A stretch of 14,310 bases of DNA from Bacillota bacterium (GTDB lineage: Bacteria > Bacillota_G > SHA-98 > UBA4971). The notes under the pieces were generated by a model that did not search any database, was not told the DNA's origin, and saw only the letters and a program-made list of their open reading frames with translations. The stretch covers positions 1-14,310 of the forward strand of contig JAAZEW010000162.1 of the NCBI GenBank assembly GCA_012512055.1. The letters are read 5' to 3'. The translations under genes were made by a program, and so were the position numbers. This document shows positions 1 through 7,431 of the stretch, in pieces (within the stretch, counting starts at the first letter, position 1; the number at the start of each line of letters is the position of its first letter).

Positions 1-390
1 AGAGGCAAGCTGGGGCTCACAGGCACAAAAGAAGGGTGCGGTATAGGCGAATGCGGAGCATGTACCGTGCTCATGGACGGTAGGCCTGTGAACTCATGTC
101 TGGTACCTGCATTCCAAGCAGAAGGCAGTGTCATCGAGACTGTGGAGGGCCTTGACGCGTCCGGCAAACTCCACCCTCTTCAGGAAGCATTCGTGGAACA
201 TGCAGCAATCCAGTGCGGTTATTGTACACCCGGCATGCTCATGTCCGCATTGGCTCTTCTTAGAGAGAATCCACGGCCAACCCGGGAAGAAATAGCCCGT
301 GCCATCTCAGGCAACCTTTGCAGATGCACTGGATATCACCAGATTATTGCAGCAATAGAGGATGCCTCAGCGAAAATGAAGACTACGTGA
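1..390 (+). CDS. [2Fe-2S] subunit of xanthine dehydrogenase-type molybdenum hydroxylase (5' truncated by window)
   Basis: This is the small iron-sulfur subunit of a xanthine dehydrogenase/purine hydroxylase/CO dehydrogenase-type enzyme, which carries electrons from the molybdopterin subunit to the FAD subunit. The reading frame is open from base 1, so the true start lies outside the window. The first 129 codons seen contain both cluster motifs. The plant-ferredoxin-type motif GCGIGECGACTV has cysteines at visible residues 13, 18 and 21, plus C33 in NSC. The second, helical cluster is QCGYCTPGM followed by CRCTGY. Family members are about 150-165 residues, so roughly 25-35 N-terminal residues are missing. 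The gene ends 16 bases before ssnA, with the ssnA ribosome binding site in the gap, so the two are probably cotranscribed. The family is certain. The substrate (xanthine, hypoxanthine, nicotinate or another heterocycle) cannot be told from this subunit alone. Confidence 0.95.
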   Translation, partial: RGKLGLTGTKEGCGIGECGACTVLMDGRPVNSCLVPAFQAEGSVIETVEGLDASGKLHPLQEAFVEHAAIQCGYCTPGMLMSALALLRENPRPTREEIARAISGNLCRCTGYHQIIAAIEDASAKMKTT

Positions 391-406
391 TAAGGAGGGA
401 TACCTG

Positions 407-1735
407 ATGCTGATTGTGGGAAATGGCCGGCTGATCACACTGGACGCTGATGGCAAGGTAATGCAAGACGGCGCTGTGGTGATTGAGGACGGGATTATCC
501 GCGAAATAGGCGATACCGCAAGTATCCGGGCGCGCTATCCAAACGCAGAGCTTGTTGACGCGCAAGGAAAGGTCATCATGCCTGGGATGATCAACGCCCA
601 CATGCATCTCTACAGTACTTTTGCCAGGGGGATGGCGTTGAAAGATCCGCCGCCTCGAACCTTCGTGCAAATTCTTGAGAGGCTCTGGTGGAGACTAGAT
701 AAGACCCTGGGCCCGGAAGATGTATACATAAGCTCTCTCGTGCCTATCATCGATTGCATCCGGTCCGGAGTCACTACAATCCTGGATCACCATGCAAGCC
801 CTATGTCAGTTCCGGGAAGCTTAGATGAATGTGCACGAGCAGTTCTGGAAGCAGGAATCCGAGCATGTCTCGCCTACGAAGTGTCAGACAGGGACGGCCT
901 TGAAATCAGGGATCAGGGCATCGAAGAGAATGTAAGGTTCATCAAGAGATGCCGGGAAGATAAGAGTCCGTTCCTTCAAGCTTCCTTCGGACTCCATGCG
1001 CAAATTACCCTATCTGATGATACGCTGAAGAAGTGCAAAGAAGCAGCGGAAGGCCTTGACGTAGGTTTCCACGTCCATGTAGCTGAAGGGCCGGAAGACT
1101 TGGAAGACTCTCTCAAGAAATCCGGTAAGCGAGTCGTTGAAAGGCTGGACTCCTTCGGGATATTGGGCCCGAAGACCATAGCATGTCACTGTGTACACAT
1201 AAATGAGCCTGAAATGGATATCCTCAAGGGGCGCGATGTGAACGTTGTACATAATCCTGAATCCAATATGGGTAATGCCGTCGGGGTTGCGCCTGTCCTG
1301 AAAATGATGGAAAAAGGCGTGAGAGTGGGCCTTGGCACTGACGGGTACACATCGGACATGTTCGAGGCGATTAAAGTCGCCAACATGCTCCATAAGCTAA
1401 ACGAAAGGAATCCAAGTGCAGCATGGGGCGAAGTGCCTCGAATGGTATTCGAGAACAACCGGGAGATTGCCGAGCGCATCTTCGGTATCAAACTCGGTGT
1501 GCTGGAACGTGGAGCCTCAGGCGACGTAATCGTTGTGGATTATGATCCGTGGACTCCTTTGACACCGGAGAATTTCTACAGCCATATTCTGTTCGGCATG
1601 TCAGGTGGGCTGGTAGACACCACTATTGTGGCCGGACGCGTCCTGATGCGTAACCGCGGGATTACCACTGTCGATTCAGAGAGAGTCCTCAGCCGGTCGC
1701 GGGAGCTCGCAAAAGAAGTGTGGGCGCGATTTTAA
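407..1735 (+). CDS. ssnA: SsnA-like metal-dependent aminohydrolase
   Basis: A 442-residue amidohydrolase-superfamily protein of the chlorohydrolase/guanine deaminase branch, closest in appearance to SsnA. The N-terminal beta-sandwich leads to the metal motif NAHMH (H65, H67). Further likely metal or catalytic residues are H224 in HVAE, H261 in HCVHI and D312 in GTDGY. The stretch LWWRLDKTL and the DHHASP motif are typical of SsnA. The exact reaction of SsnA is not settled; genetic context in many anaerobes and in E. coli places it with selenium-dependent molybdenum hydroxylases and purine or pyrimidine catabolism, suggesting hydrolytic deamination or ring opening of a heterocycle. The start is well supported: AAGGAGGG lies seven bases before the ATG. 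It follows the hydroxylase subunit by 16 bases. Length is normal and no key residue appears to be missing. Confidence 0.9.
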   Translation: MLIVGNGRLITLDADGKVMQDGAVVIEDGIIREIGDTASIRARYPNAELVDAQGKVIMPGMINAHMHLYSTFARGMALKDPPPRTFVQILERLWWRLDKTLGPEDVYISSLVPIIDCIRSGVTTILDHHASPMSVPGSLDECARAVLEAGIRACLAYEVSDRDGLEIRDQGIEENVRFIKRCREDKSPFLQASFGLHAQITLSDDTLKKCKEAAEGLDVGFHVHVAEGPEDLEDSLKKSGKRVVERLDSFGILGPKTIACHCVHINEPEMDILKGRDVNVVHNPESNMGNAVGVAPVLKMMEKGVRVGLGTDGYTSDMFEAIKVANMLHKLNERNPSAAWGEVPRMVFENNREIAERIFGIKLGVLERGASGDVIVVDYDPWTPLTPENFYSHILFGMSGGLVDTTIVAGRVLMRNRGITTVDSERVLSRSRELAKEVWARF

Positions 1736-1758
1736 GTAAATCGCCATAAGTAATCGCC
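1733..1758 (+). repeat. Short tandem duplication over the ssnA stop codon
   Basis: TAAGTAAATCGCC (1733-1745) is followed after one base by TAAGTAATCGCC (1747-1758), the same sequence less one A. The first copy contains the ssnA stop codon, so the duplication supplies a second TAA just downstream. It looks like a small slippage duplication; no function is evident. Confidence 0.6.
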
Positions 1759-1884
1759 GGTTCCAGAAAGTGTACGTACCGTGTAGGGTGGCCGGTGTTG
1801 CACTAAGGGGACGGCGGCCCAAGCGAAAACCGATGGACTCATACTTAGTAATCCAGTAAACAAAAGCAAACGGAGGGAAAATTG
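1736..1884 (+). other. Intergenic region between ssnA and the PLP enzyme, weak structure
   Basis: About 150 bases with no open frame of note. It includes the palindrome GTACGTAC (1772-1779) and a possible hairpin with arms GGCCG (1790-1794) and CGGCC (1815-1819). The region is longer than the other plus-strand gap and could hold a separate promoter or a leader for the PLP gene, but I could not match it to a known riboswitch or identify a convincing -35/-10 pair. Confidence 0.3.
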
Positions 1885-2925
1885 ATGCTCAACTGGTCAA
1901 GAAACCAAAACCCATATGATAACATCCTGCAGGCTGCCGGCTTAACGCCACTCGTTCGGTTGAATAAGGTCACAAAAGATGTTGACGCCACAGTCTACGG
2001 AAAAGTCGAATACTTCAACCCAAGCGGGAGCCTAAAGGACAGAATCCTGTGGCGTATGGTAGAAGCCGCGGAAGAGCGCGGAGAACTGAAGCCTGGAATG
2101 ACTCTTATTGAAGGGACCACAGGGAATACCGGAATTGCCACTGCCTGCGTAGGTGCGGTAAAGGGGTACAGAGTAATTATCGTCATGCCTGAAGGCATGA
2201 GTGATGAGCGCAAGAAGACCATCCGCGCATACGGAGCGGAACTTGTTTTTACGGAGGGCGCGGAAAGCGACGTAGATATAGTTCTTGAAAAGGTAGAAGA
2301 GATAAAGGCGAAGAATCCGGGCAAGATGTGGGAAGTAGGCCAGTTCTCCAATGTCGACAATGTCAAAGCACACTATATGACCACAGGCCCTGAGATTTGG
2401 GAACAGACTGAAGGTAAGGTTGATGCCTTTGTCGCATCCCAGGGAACCGCCGGCACTGTCAGCGGAGTAGGAAAGTATCTTAAGGAGAAGAACCCTAATG
2501 TGATGATATTCGCTGTTGAACCTGCTGAGTGCCCCATCCTATCCGGCGGCGAGTGGGGAAGCCATCAAATAGAGGGAATAGGCGACGGGTTTATTCCGGA
2601 TGTGCTGGATCTGGAGGCCATTGACGGAGTCATACAGACCACTTCCCAAGAGTCAATCGAAATGGCCAAGAGACTGTCACGTGAAGAGGGTATATTCTGC
2701 GGCATATCCTCAGGCTGTAACGTTGCAGCGGTACTCAAGTTGGCCCGCAAGTACCCGAAACTTAAGACAATCGTGACAATGATTAACGACAACGGACTGC
2801 GCTACTTTACCACTGCGCTGTGTGGCGAAAAGGTGGAAGTCGAAATCCCGGACCGGGATCACCCAATCAGTGCAGAGGATCAAGAAAGGATCAGGAAGAA
2901 GAATCTGATTGTGATTCCCTCATAA
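1885..2925 (+). CDS. PLP-dependent enzyme of the cysteine synthase / cystathionine beta-synthase fold (fold type II)
   Basis: A 346-residue fold-type-II PLP enzyme. The Schiff-base lysine is K51 in NPSGSLKDR. The substrate-binding loop is TTGNTG (78-83), where O-acetylserine sulfhydrylases have TSGNTG. The phosphate-binding loop is GTAGT (187-191) instead of GTGGT. The cofactor N1 site region is GISSGCN (273-279), where CysK usually has SSGAA. Near the C-terminus NDNGLRYFTT replaces the PDTGERYLST-like motif. These changes suggest a substrate other than O-acetylserine, though beta-replacement or beta-elimination chemistry is likely. I chose ATG 1885 over an in-frame TTG at 1882 because CGGAGGG (1871-1877) is seven bases before the ATG. 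Its position after the hydroxylase subunit and ssnA hints at amino-acid processing linked to heterocycle catabolism, comparable in role to the diaminopropionate lyase gene near ssnA in E. coli. That link is inference. It could also be an ordinary cysteine synthase paralogue. Confidence 0.85.
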   Translation: MLNWSRNQNPYDNILQAAGLTPLVRLNKVTKDVDATVYGKVEYFNPSGSLKDRILWRMVEAAEERGELKPGMTLIEGTTGNTGIATACVGAVKGYRVIIVMPEGMSDERKKTIRAYGAELVFTEGAESDVDIVLEKVEEIKAKNPGKMWEVGQFSNVDNVKAHYMTTGPEIWEQTEGKVDAFVASQGTAGTVSGVGKYLKEKNPNVMIFAVEPAECPILSGGEWGSHQIEGIGDGFIPDVLDLEAIDGVIQTTSQESIEMAKRLSREEGIFCGISSGCNVAAVLKLARKYPKLKTIVTMINDNGLRYFTTALCGEKVEVEIPDRDHPISAEDQERIRKKNLIVIPS

Positions 2926-2940
2926 TCTCGGTAGCAAGCG

Positions 2941-2979
2941 CTGTGCACCGGCTATCTGAATCACCAAGCCGGTGCACAG
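2941..2979. terminator. Perfect 13-bp hairpin between convergent genes
   Basis: CTGTGCACCGGCT (2941-2953) and AGCCGGTGCACAG (2967-2979) are exact reverse complements around a 13-base loop. The hairpin lies between the ends of two convergent genes (stops at 2925 and 2986), the usual place for a bidirectional terminator. No T-run follows on either strand, so termination may be less efficient or rely on stem stability. Confidence 0.65.
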
Positions 2980-2985
2980 TCGTGG

Positions 2986-5313
2986 TTACCTACTGAACCT
3001 CGGGCGTCGACTGTTGGTTATAGGTAAGACCACCGTAAATATGGCGCCTTTTCCGCCTTTTGCGTTCTCCACTCGTATCGTTCCTCCGTGTAGCCTTGCG
3101 ATATGCATAGATATGTTAAGCCCAAGGCCTGTCCCCTGTCTCTTTGTAGTAAAGAAGGGCCTGAACAGCATTCCCATTGCTTCCCTGCTTATGCCGGGCC
3201 CAGTGTCGCGGAATTCTATCTCAACATTTCGTCCGTCATCTGAGACCCGAACGGTAACACGAAGCTCTCCCCCTTTTGCACTCATCATTTCAATTGCATT
3301 TCTACAGATATTCAAGAAAGCTTGCTGTAGTTTGCCTGCGTCAACAAAGACTTCAGGGACAGAATCAGGATACGAGCGGACTATGGAGATACCCGTATTC
3401 GCAACTTGCGACTCAAGTGTGTCAAGGACTTCTTCCAGAAGCTTGAGAAGGGAATTCGGTGCAATATCCACTGCATTAAGTTTTGCCAGGCCTGCAAGGT
3501 CGTCTGCAATCCCACTTATCTGTTCCACTTGCCGGAGCAGGCGGTCAATTCTCTTCCTTATTTCAGGAGACAGCCCCGGGTCCAGTTGCATTACCTGCAT
3601 ATAGCCTTTAATGACAGCAAGCGGATTTTTTATCTCATGAGCTGTCCCTACTGCCAATTGCTCCAAGGTTTCTATGCGTTCCAACATAGCTTCCACCGCA
3701 GGAGTGGTTTTAGGTTTTATGCGGGCTACGAAGTTCTCCCACAATAGCATCAGGTCATAGCGCACGCTTTCACAATAATCTATATCTTCCTTGCTGAACC
3801 TGTCTCCCTTGGGTTTACCCATGATAAAATATCCGATAGCATTGCCTCCGCTGACAAGCGGTACAGCTAAGCACGCAGGCCAGCGGCTCTCGTGCATATG
3901 GAAAGGTCGGATATAAATATGAGGCATGTCAGGTTCCAATTGCTTAAGTGCTTTATCCACCCACTCTTCAGCTTCAGGATCTCCCAGGATAATACCGGCG
4001 AACGCATCATACAACGCGCTGCTCGCATTGAAGTCACCGGTTGTGCCATTTCCCTCCGGTTCAGCGGAATTGACAATCAGAGGCTCAGTGGACGAAAAAA
4101 GCACTGAGAATACTTCAGGGCCATTCTGACAGTTCGCGAAGGCGCCGACCTGAAAGTTGAGCGCCCTCCTTAGACAAGCCAAAAGCTCTCTGGCAATTTG
4201 CGTGACATCATCTGAAGCTCTGCCGGCAATAGAGGCGTACTCCACAAAAGCAGCCCTCTCCCATGTATTCATAGCCGCATCAAACATACGGGTGTCCAAG
4301 AAAGCCTTTTCAGCAGTTGAAATAACAGCACGGATAATCCGCCGATCGGCCGGATTCAAGCCTTCATCGGGGGGATTCGATAATGACAGGACTCCCATAT
4401 TGCTTAAATCGGTCGAGAAAGGCTTGCAAATCGCCGAAGGGCTTGTAGACTCGCTTAAGCTGTCGCATTGATACGGCTTTACATATCTGGGAGTTCGTGT
4501 CTTCGGAGCAAGACACATAATCGAACACTTGGAAGCCGGTACGTGAGAGTGAGTGTCCGCAATCTGTTGCTTCCCTGCTGACGCCACCAATTTGAGCATG
4601 CCGGTGTCCTCATCGAGAATTCGAACGTAAGCGGATTCAGCCAGTCCCAGACTGACTACAAGCTCCATCAAACCATCGAGTGTACCGCATAATTCACTGA
4701 CTGATAGGAGAGTATTACGGGCCCTAAGAACCCTTGAAACCTTGTGAGATCTAAACCGCTTGCTCTTGGGAGAGACCGCTGTTCGGAAGATATGTGTGAA
4801 TTTGCCTGCAAGACGGGAAAGCGTGTTCTCATCCTCAGAATCCATCGGGGGAGATGACGAGTTGGTGAACACCGCAACTACTGAAGCGCCTTCCTGGTGC
4901 CCGAAGGCCGGAGATACCAGCATAGTCCCAAGATTAAGAGCGTCCTTCAGACTTCCGGGAACATTCAGAGGAACCTCCAGTCTGACACTTTTCCCAATGT
5001 AGGCTCCCACGTATTTCCATAGCTTCTTTTCCTCGTCTGAAACAGGTTCAGGATAGATGAAGATTCTCCCTGCTTCGTCATAGGGATATGCATATGAGCT
5101 CATTATCAATGCGGCATGATCTGCTCTGCAAGCATTGGTTATTAGCTTCAATATCCTCTCGTAAAGCACTTCCACTCTATATGGGATACCCCGCTTCCGC
5201 ATTCCTCTGCTAGGCCCTACCCAGTATGAATGTGCATGCTCCGGATGTTCTCCTTTATTCAATTTGGGATGTTCGCCCTTTCTCGCACCACCAAAATCCT
5301 TTTGCTCAGACAT
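2986..5313 (-). CDS. Soluble multi-GAF sensor histidine kinase
   Basis: A 775-residue histidine kinase with no transmembrane segment or signal peptide, so probably cytoplasmic. The N-terminal 520 or so residues look like three GAF-type sensory regions (about 45-185, 200-345 and 360-525). The kinase core follows: H-box AHEIKNPL with the phosphorylated H559, N-box around N672 (NICRNAIEMM), G1 DTGPGIS (703-709), F-box MLFRPFFTT and G2 GTGLGLN (about 728-734). All ATP-binding boxes are intact. The second GAF region has four cysteines close together (C263, C267, C283, C296), a possible metal, cluster or redox site. Near the N-terminus KGEHP occurs twice (residues 12-16 and 20-24). The start is supported by AGAGGGA eight bases upstream. 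No response regulator is adjacent and 319 bases separate it from the upstream gene, so it is probably transcribed on its own. The signal is unknown. Confidence 0.9.
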   Translation of the reverse strand: MSEQKDFGGARKGEHPKLNKGEHPEHAHSYWVGPSRGMRKRGIPYRVEVLYERILKLITNACRADHAALIMSSYAYPYDEAGRIFIYPEPVSDEEKKLWKYVGAYIGKSVRLEVPLNVPGSLKDALNLGTMLVSPAFGHQEGASVVAVFTNSSSPPMDSEDENTLSRLAGKFTHIFRTAVSPKSKRFRSHKVSRVLRARNTLLSVSELCGTLDGLMELVVSLGLAESAYVRILDEDTGMLKLVASAGKQQIADTHSHVPASKCSIMCLAPKTRTPRYVKPYQCDSLSESTSPSAICKPFSTDLSNMGVLSLSNPPDEGLNPADRRIIRAVISTAEKAFLDTRMFDAAMNTWERAAFVEYASIAGRASDDVTQIARELLACLRRALNFQVGAFANCQNGPEVFSVLFSSTEPLIVNSAEPEGNGTTGDFNASSALYDAFAGIILGDPEAEEWVDKALKQLEPDMPHIYIRPFHMHESRWPACLAVPLVSGGNAIGYFIMGKPKGDRFSKEDIDYCESVRYDLMLLWENFVARIKPKTTPAVEAMLERIETLEQLAVGTAHEIKNPLAVIKGYMQVMQLDPGLSPEIRKRIDRLLRQVEQISGIADDLAGLAKLNAVDIAPNSLLKLLEEVLDTLESQVANTGISIVRSYPDSVPEVFVDAGKLQQAFLNICRNAIEMMSAKGGELRVTVRVSDDGRNVEIEFRDTGPGISREAMGMLFRPFFTTKRQGTGLGLNISMHIARLHGGTIRVENAKGGKGAIFTVVLPITNSRRPRFSR

Positions 5314-5632
5314 TAATCATCCCTCTTTACTCATGGCATTTTCCGTTTCTCTCTACGAAACCCCAATTAGAGTCATCGAGGAATGCTGATTGCAAGAATC
5401 TTCTTCGAGGACATCCACGCTATAGGCTAAAGATGAGGAATTCCTACTCACATGTGAACGAAGTAATTCAATGTTCGATGAGTTTGTGGCATTTCCTGCT
5501 AATTTGCGATGCTTTTCTTCATTTTATGACATTTCTCAACCGTAGCACGACAATATGGCAGAAATTTCAACAGGCTCCTGTGGGCCTTTCAAAAATGCAA
5601 TCGAGAAAGTGGCGCGAACTACCGGATCATAA
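5314..5632 (-). other. 319-base intergenic region upstream of the histidine kinase
   Basis: AT-richer than its flanks and without a convincing gene on either strand. It should hold the kinase promoter, but I see no strong -35/-10 pair. The clearest structure is a pair of perfect 10-bp palindromes two bases apart (5436-5445 and 5448-5457), about 125 bases before the kinase start codon. Confidence 0.5.
5436..5457. promoter_or_regulatory. Adjacent palindromes, candidate operator for the histidine kinase gene
   Basis: AGGAATTCCT (5436-5445) and TCACATGTGA (5448-5457) are each perfect self-complementary 10-mers separated by two bases. Closely spaced palindromes upstream of a regulator gene are suggestive of a binding site for a dimeric protein, but the protein is not known and short palindromes also arise by chance. 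Confidence 0.3.
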
Positions 5633-6076
5633 TCAGCCTAAAAGCAGCCCTGCGCCTGCAGCAAGAAGAACCAAGCCCAGGCCTTTAAGCCATGTGAAAG
5701 GCGCTGGACTCAAGCCGAAGAGTCCGAAATGATCTATGATGAGAGCTGTGAGGGTTTGTCCCACGATAATAGAGGTAGTTGCTACCGCCACACCCAATTG
5801 GGGTATGCTGGAAACAACGCCCCAGACAATGAGGACCCCGATAAGGCCGCCGAGGGAAGAGTACCAAGGCCCTCGGGTCACAAGGCTAAGGTTTCCTTTC
5901 CCTAACCCAAACGCGAACAAGAGGATCAGGATAGTGGCAAGGCCCACTACGTGCACCACGAGAATTGCCTCCCAATTCCCGATAACTTGTCCAAGTCTGG
6001 TGTTTATTGATCCCTGTATGGCCATGGATACACCGGCCACCAAAGCGATAATAAGAGCCAGGATTTTGGGAGACAT
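5633..6076 (-). CDS. YdcZ/DUF606-type small DMT-superfamily membrane protein
   Basis: A 147-residue, very hydrophobic protein with about five predicted membrane helices (roughly 4-22, 35-57, 73-93, 97-117, 129-147) and the family's early pattern QGSINTRLG just after the first helix. YdcZ/DUF606 proteins belong to the drug/metabolite transporter superfamily and are half-sized; the transported substrate is unknown. I placed the start at ATG 6076 because AGGGTGG lies eight bases upstream and homologues typically begin directly with the first helix. An ATG at 6094 would instead give an ATGA overlap with the folK-birA stop and six more residues; it lacks a good ribosome binding site but could be used by translational coupling. 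It is the last gene of the folate block, so transport of a pterin, biotin or related metabolite is conceivable but unproven. Confidence 0.8.
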   Translation of the reverse strand: MSPKILALIIALVAGVSMAIQGSINTRLGQVIGNWEAILVVHVVGLATILILLFAFGLGKGNLSLVTRGPWYSSLGGLIGVLIVWGVVSSIPQLGVAVATTSIIVGQTLTALIIDHFGLFGLSPAPFTWLKGLGLVLLAAGAGLLLG

Positions 6077-6090
6077 TCCACACGCCACCC

Positions 6091-7431
6091 TCATTCACCG
6101 CAATAACCCGCGCCTGGGACTCCGATCCTGACCTCGCCGGAAACTACGTGAACATTCTCCCCTGATTTGGTGCGAATGATTAGCCTGGCATCGGAGTCTA
6201 TATCAACTGCAATCCCCTGAATGGGCGTCCCGAGCCGCAAAACGGTAACTTCCCGTCCAAGCATGTCACAGTATTCCCTTACCTTTTGCAGTATCCCCAA
6301 AAAACCCTCGGATATAAACTGTCTGTACAAAAGAGAGAAGTTGTCCAGTATCGACACTGTCAATGCCTCCCGGGCTTCGGAGGCATGCGAATGGTAGGGA
6401 CTCACCAAGGTTCCGCATGTCTCCCTGACCTCAGGAGGGAACAGATCCGTGCGAATTGCGACATTAACTCCTATTCCAACAACGGCAAAGTCCATCTTGT
6501 CTCCAATGAACCTTGTCTCAGGCAATATCCCGCATACCTTCTTCCCGGAAACCAGCACATCATTGGGCCACTTGACTACTGCAGGAAGCCCAAATATATC
6601 CCGAATGGCGGAAGATACGGCAACACCTGAAACAAGAGACAGCCAGCCCACGTCTTGTGATTGAATCTTGGGCCTCAGCACCAGGGAAAACCATAGTCCA
6701 CCGGGAGGCGAATGCCATAGCCGTCCTTGCCTTCCCCTGCCGGAAGTCTGGGTTTCTGCAATGACGCAAGTTCCGCAAGAGGCGCCACCGGACGCCAGAT
6801 TAGCAGCTATGCTATTTGTGGATTCGACTTCAGTGAACCTCATGACTCTCCAACCGTCACGGTTTAAGCCTGCCCCTTGCCACCAAGAGCCGGTCTCAAA
6901 TAATTGAAGTCCTGTCCAGACACGCAAGTCTCGGATAACTGAGTTAATCTGACGTCCGTCAGGCATCGTGAGATTAGGATTTACCTCAGCTAATGGAATA
7001 ATGACAAACCCCCTCTCCCACATCCGGGGGTGAGGAAGGGTTAAGGCCGGAGTGTCTGTTTCTATCTCAGCGCTGCCTCCGCTGCGGTCCGAAAAAGGAT
7101 CACCTGATTCCACAAAATACATGAGAATATCGATATCGATGAGCCTCGGCCCCCATCTTACCGTTGACTCGCGTCCAAGTTGAACTTCTATGTCTTTACA
7201 TAGAGATAACAAGTCACGAGGTGGAAGATCTGTCTTAGCCAGGGCAACAGCGTTCAAGAATAAACCCTGTTCCTTATAGCCTACAGGTTCCGTCTCATAG
7301 AGGGACGACACCTTAGTAATCTCGATTTTCCCGGATTCACGTAGCATTGCCAGGCCCTTGGCGATGTTCTCTCGCCTTTCCCCCAAGTTGGAGCCAAATC
7401 CCAAATATGCGTGTGCGGGCGTTGCTGTCAC
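6091..7431 (-). CDS. folK-birA: Fusion: 6-hydroxymethyl-dihydropterin pyrophosphokinase (FolK) - biotin protein ligase (BirA catalytic domain)
   Basis: One uninterrupted 446-codon frame encodes two enzymes. Residues 1-170 are FolK: AYLGFGSNLG, the YETEPVGYKEQ segment, and WGPRLIDIDIL with the two metal-binding aspartates D99 and D101, then LTLPHPRMWERGFV. A Ser/Asp-rich insertion of about ten residues (109-127) sits between the last two motifs. Residues from about 193 to the end are a biotin ligase: VESTN (203-207), the biotinyl-AMP loop GRGRQGR (231-237), KWPND (287-291) with the catalytic lysine, GIGVNV, and a C-terminal SH3-like domain. The N-terminal DNA-binding domain of bifunctional BirA is absent; FolK takes its place. 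FolK catalyses pyrophosphate transfer to hydroxymethyl-dihydropterin; BirA attaches biotin to carboxylase carrier domains. The GTG start at 7431 overlaps the folB stop as GTGA, implying translational coupling. Both active sites look intact. Confidence 0.92.
   Translation of the reverse strand: MTATPAHAYLGFGSNLGERRENIAKGLAMLRESGKIEITKVSSLYETEPVGYKEQGLFLNAVALAKTDLPPRDLLSLCKDIEVQLGRESTVRWGPRLIDIDILMYFVESGDPFSDRSGGSAEIETDTPALTLPHPRMWERGFVIIPLAEVNPNLTMPDGRQINSVIRDLRVWTGLQLFETGSWWQGAGLNRDGWRVMRFTEVESTNSIAANLASGGASCGTCVIAETQTSGRGRQGRLWHSPPGGLWFSLVLRPKIQSQDVGWLSLVSGVAVSSAIRDIFGLPAVVKWPNDVLVSGKKVCGILPETRFIGDKMDFAVVGIGVNVAIRTDLFPPEVRETCGTLVSPYHSHASEAREALTVSILDNFSLLYRQFISEGFLGILQKVREYCDMLGREVTVLRLGTPIQGIAVDIDSDARLIIRTKSGENVHVVSGEVRIGVPGAGYCGE

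Noticed and set aside
1010..1393. Long minus-strand frames inside ssnA
   Set aside because: They are antisense to conserved ssnA sequence and have no start signals or family resemblance.
2972..3604. A 210-codon plus-strand frame opposite the histidine kinase C-terminus
   Set aside because: It is antisense to the intact ATPase domain and its product is Ser/Arg-rich with no recognisable motif.
5488..5505. Sigma-54-type element (TGGCAT...TGC) in the kinase upstream gap
   Set aside because: The GG-to-GC spacing is eight, not ten, and it faces away from the kinase gene.
5226..5732. A 168-codon plus-strand frame across the gap upstream of the histidine kinase
   Set aside because: It starts inside the kinase gene, ends inside the membrane-protein gene on the opposite strand, has no ribosome binding site and its product resembles no protein family.
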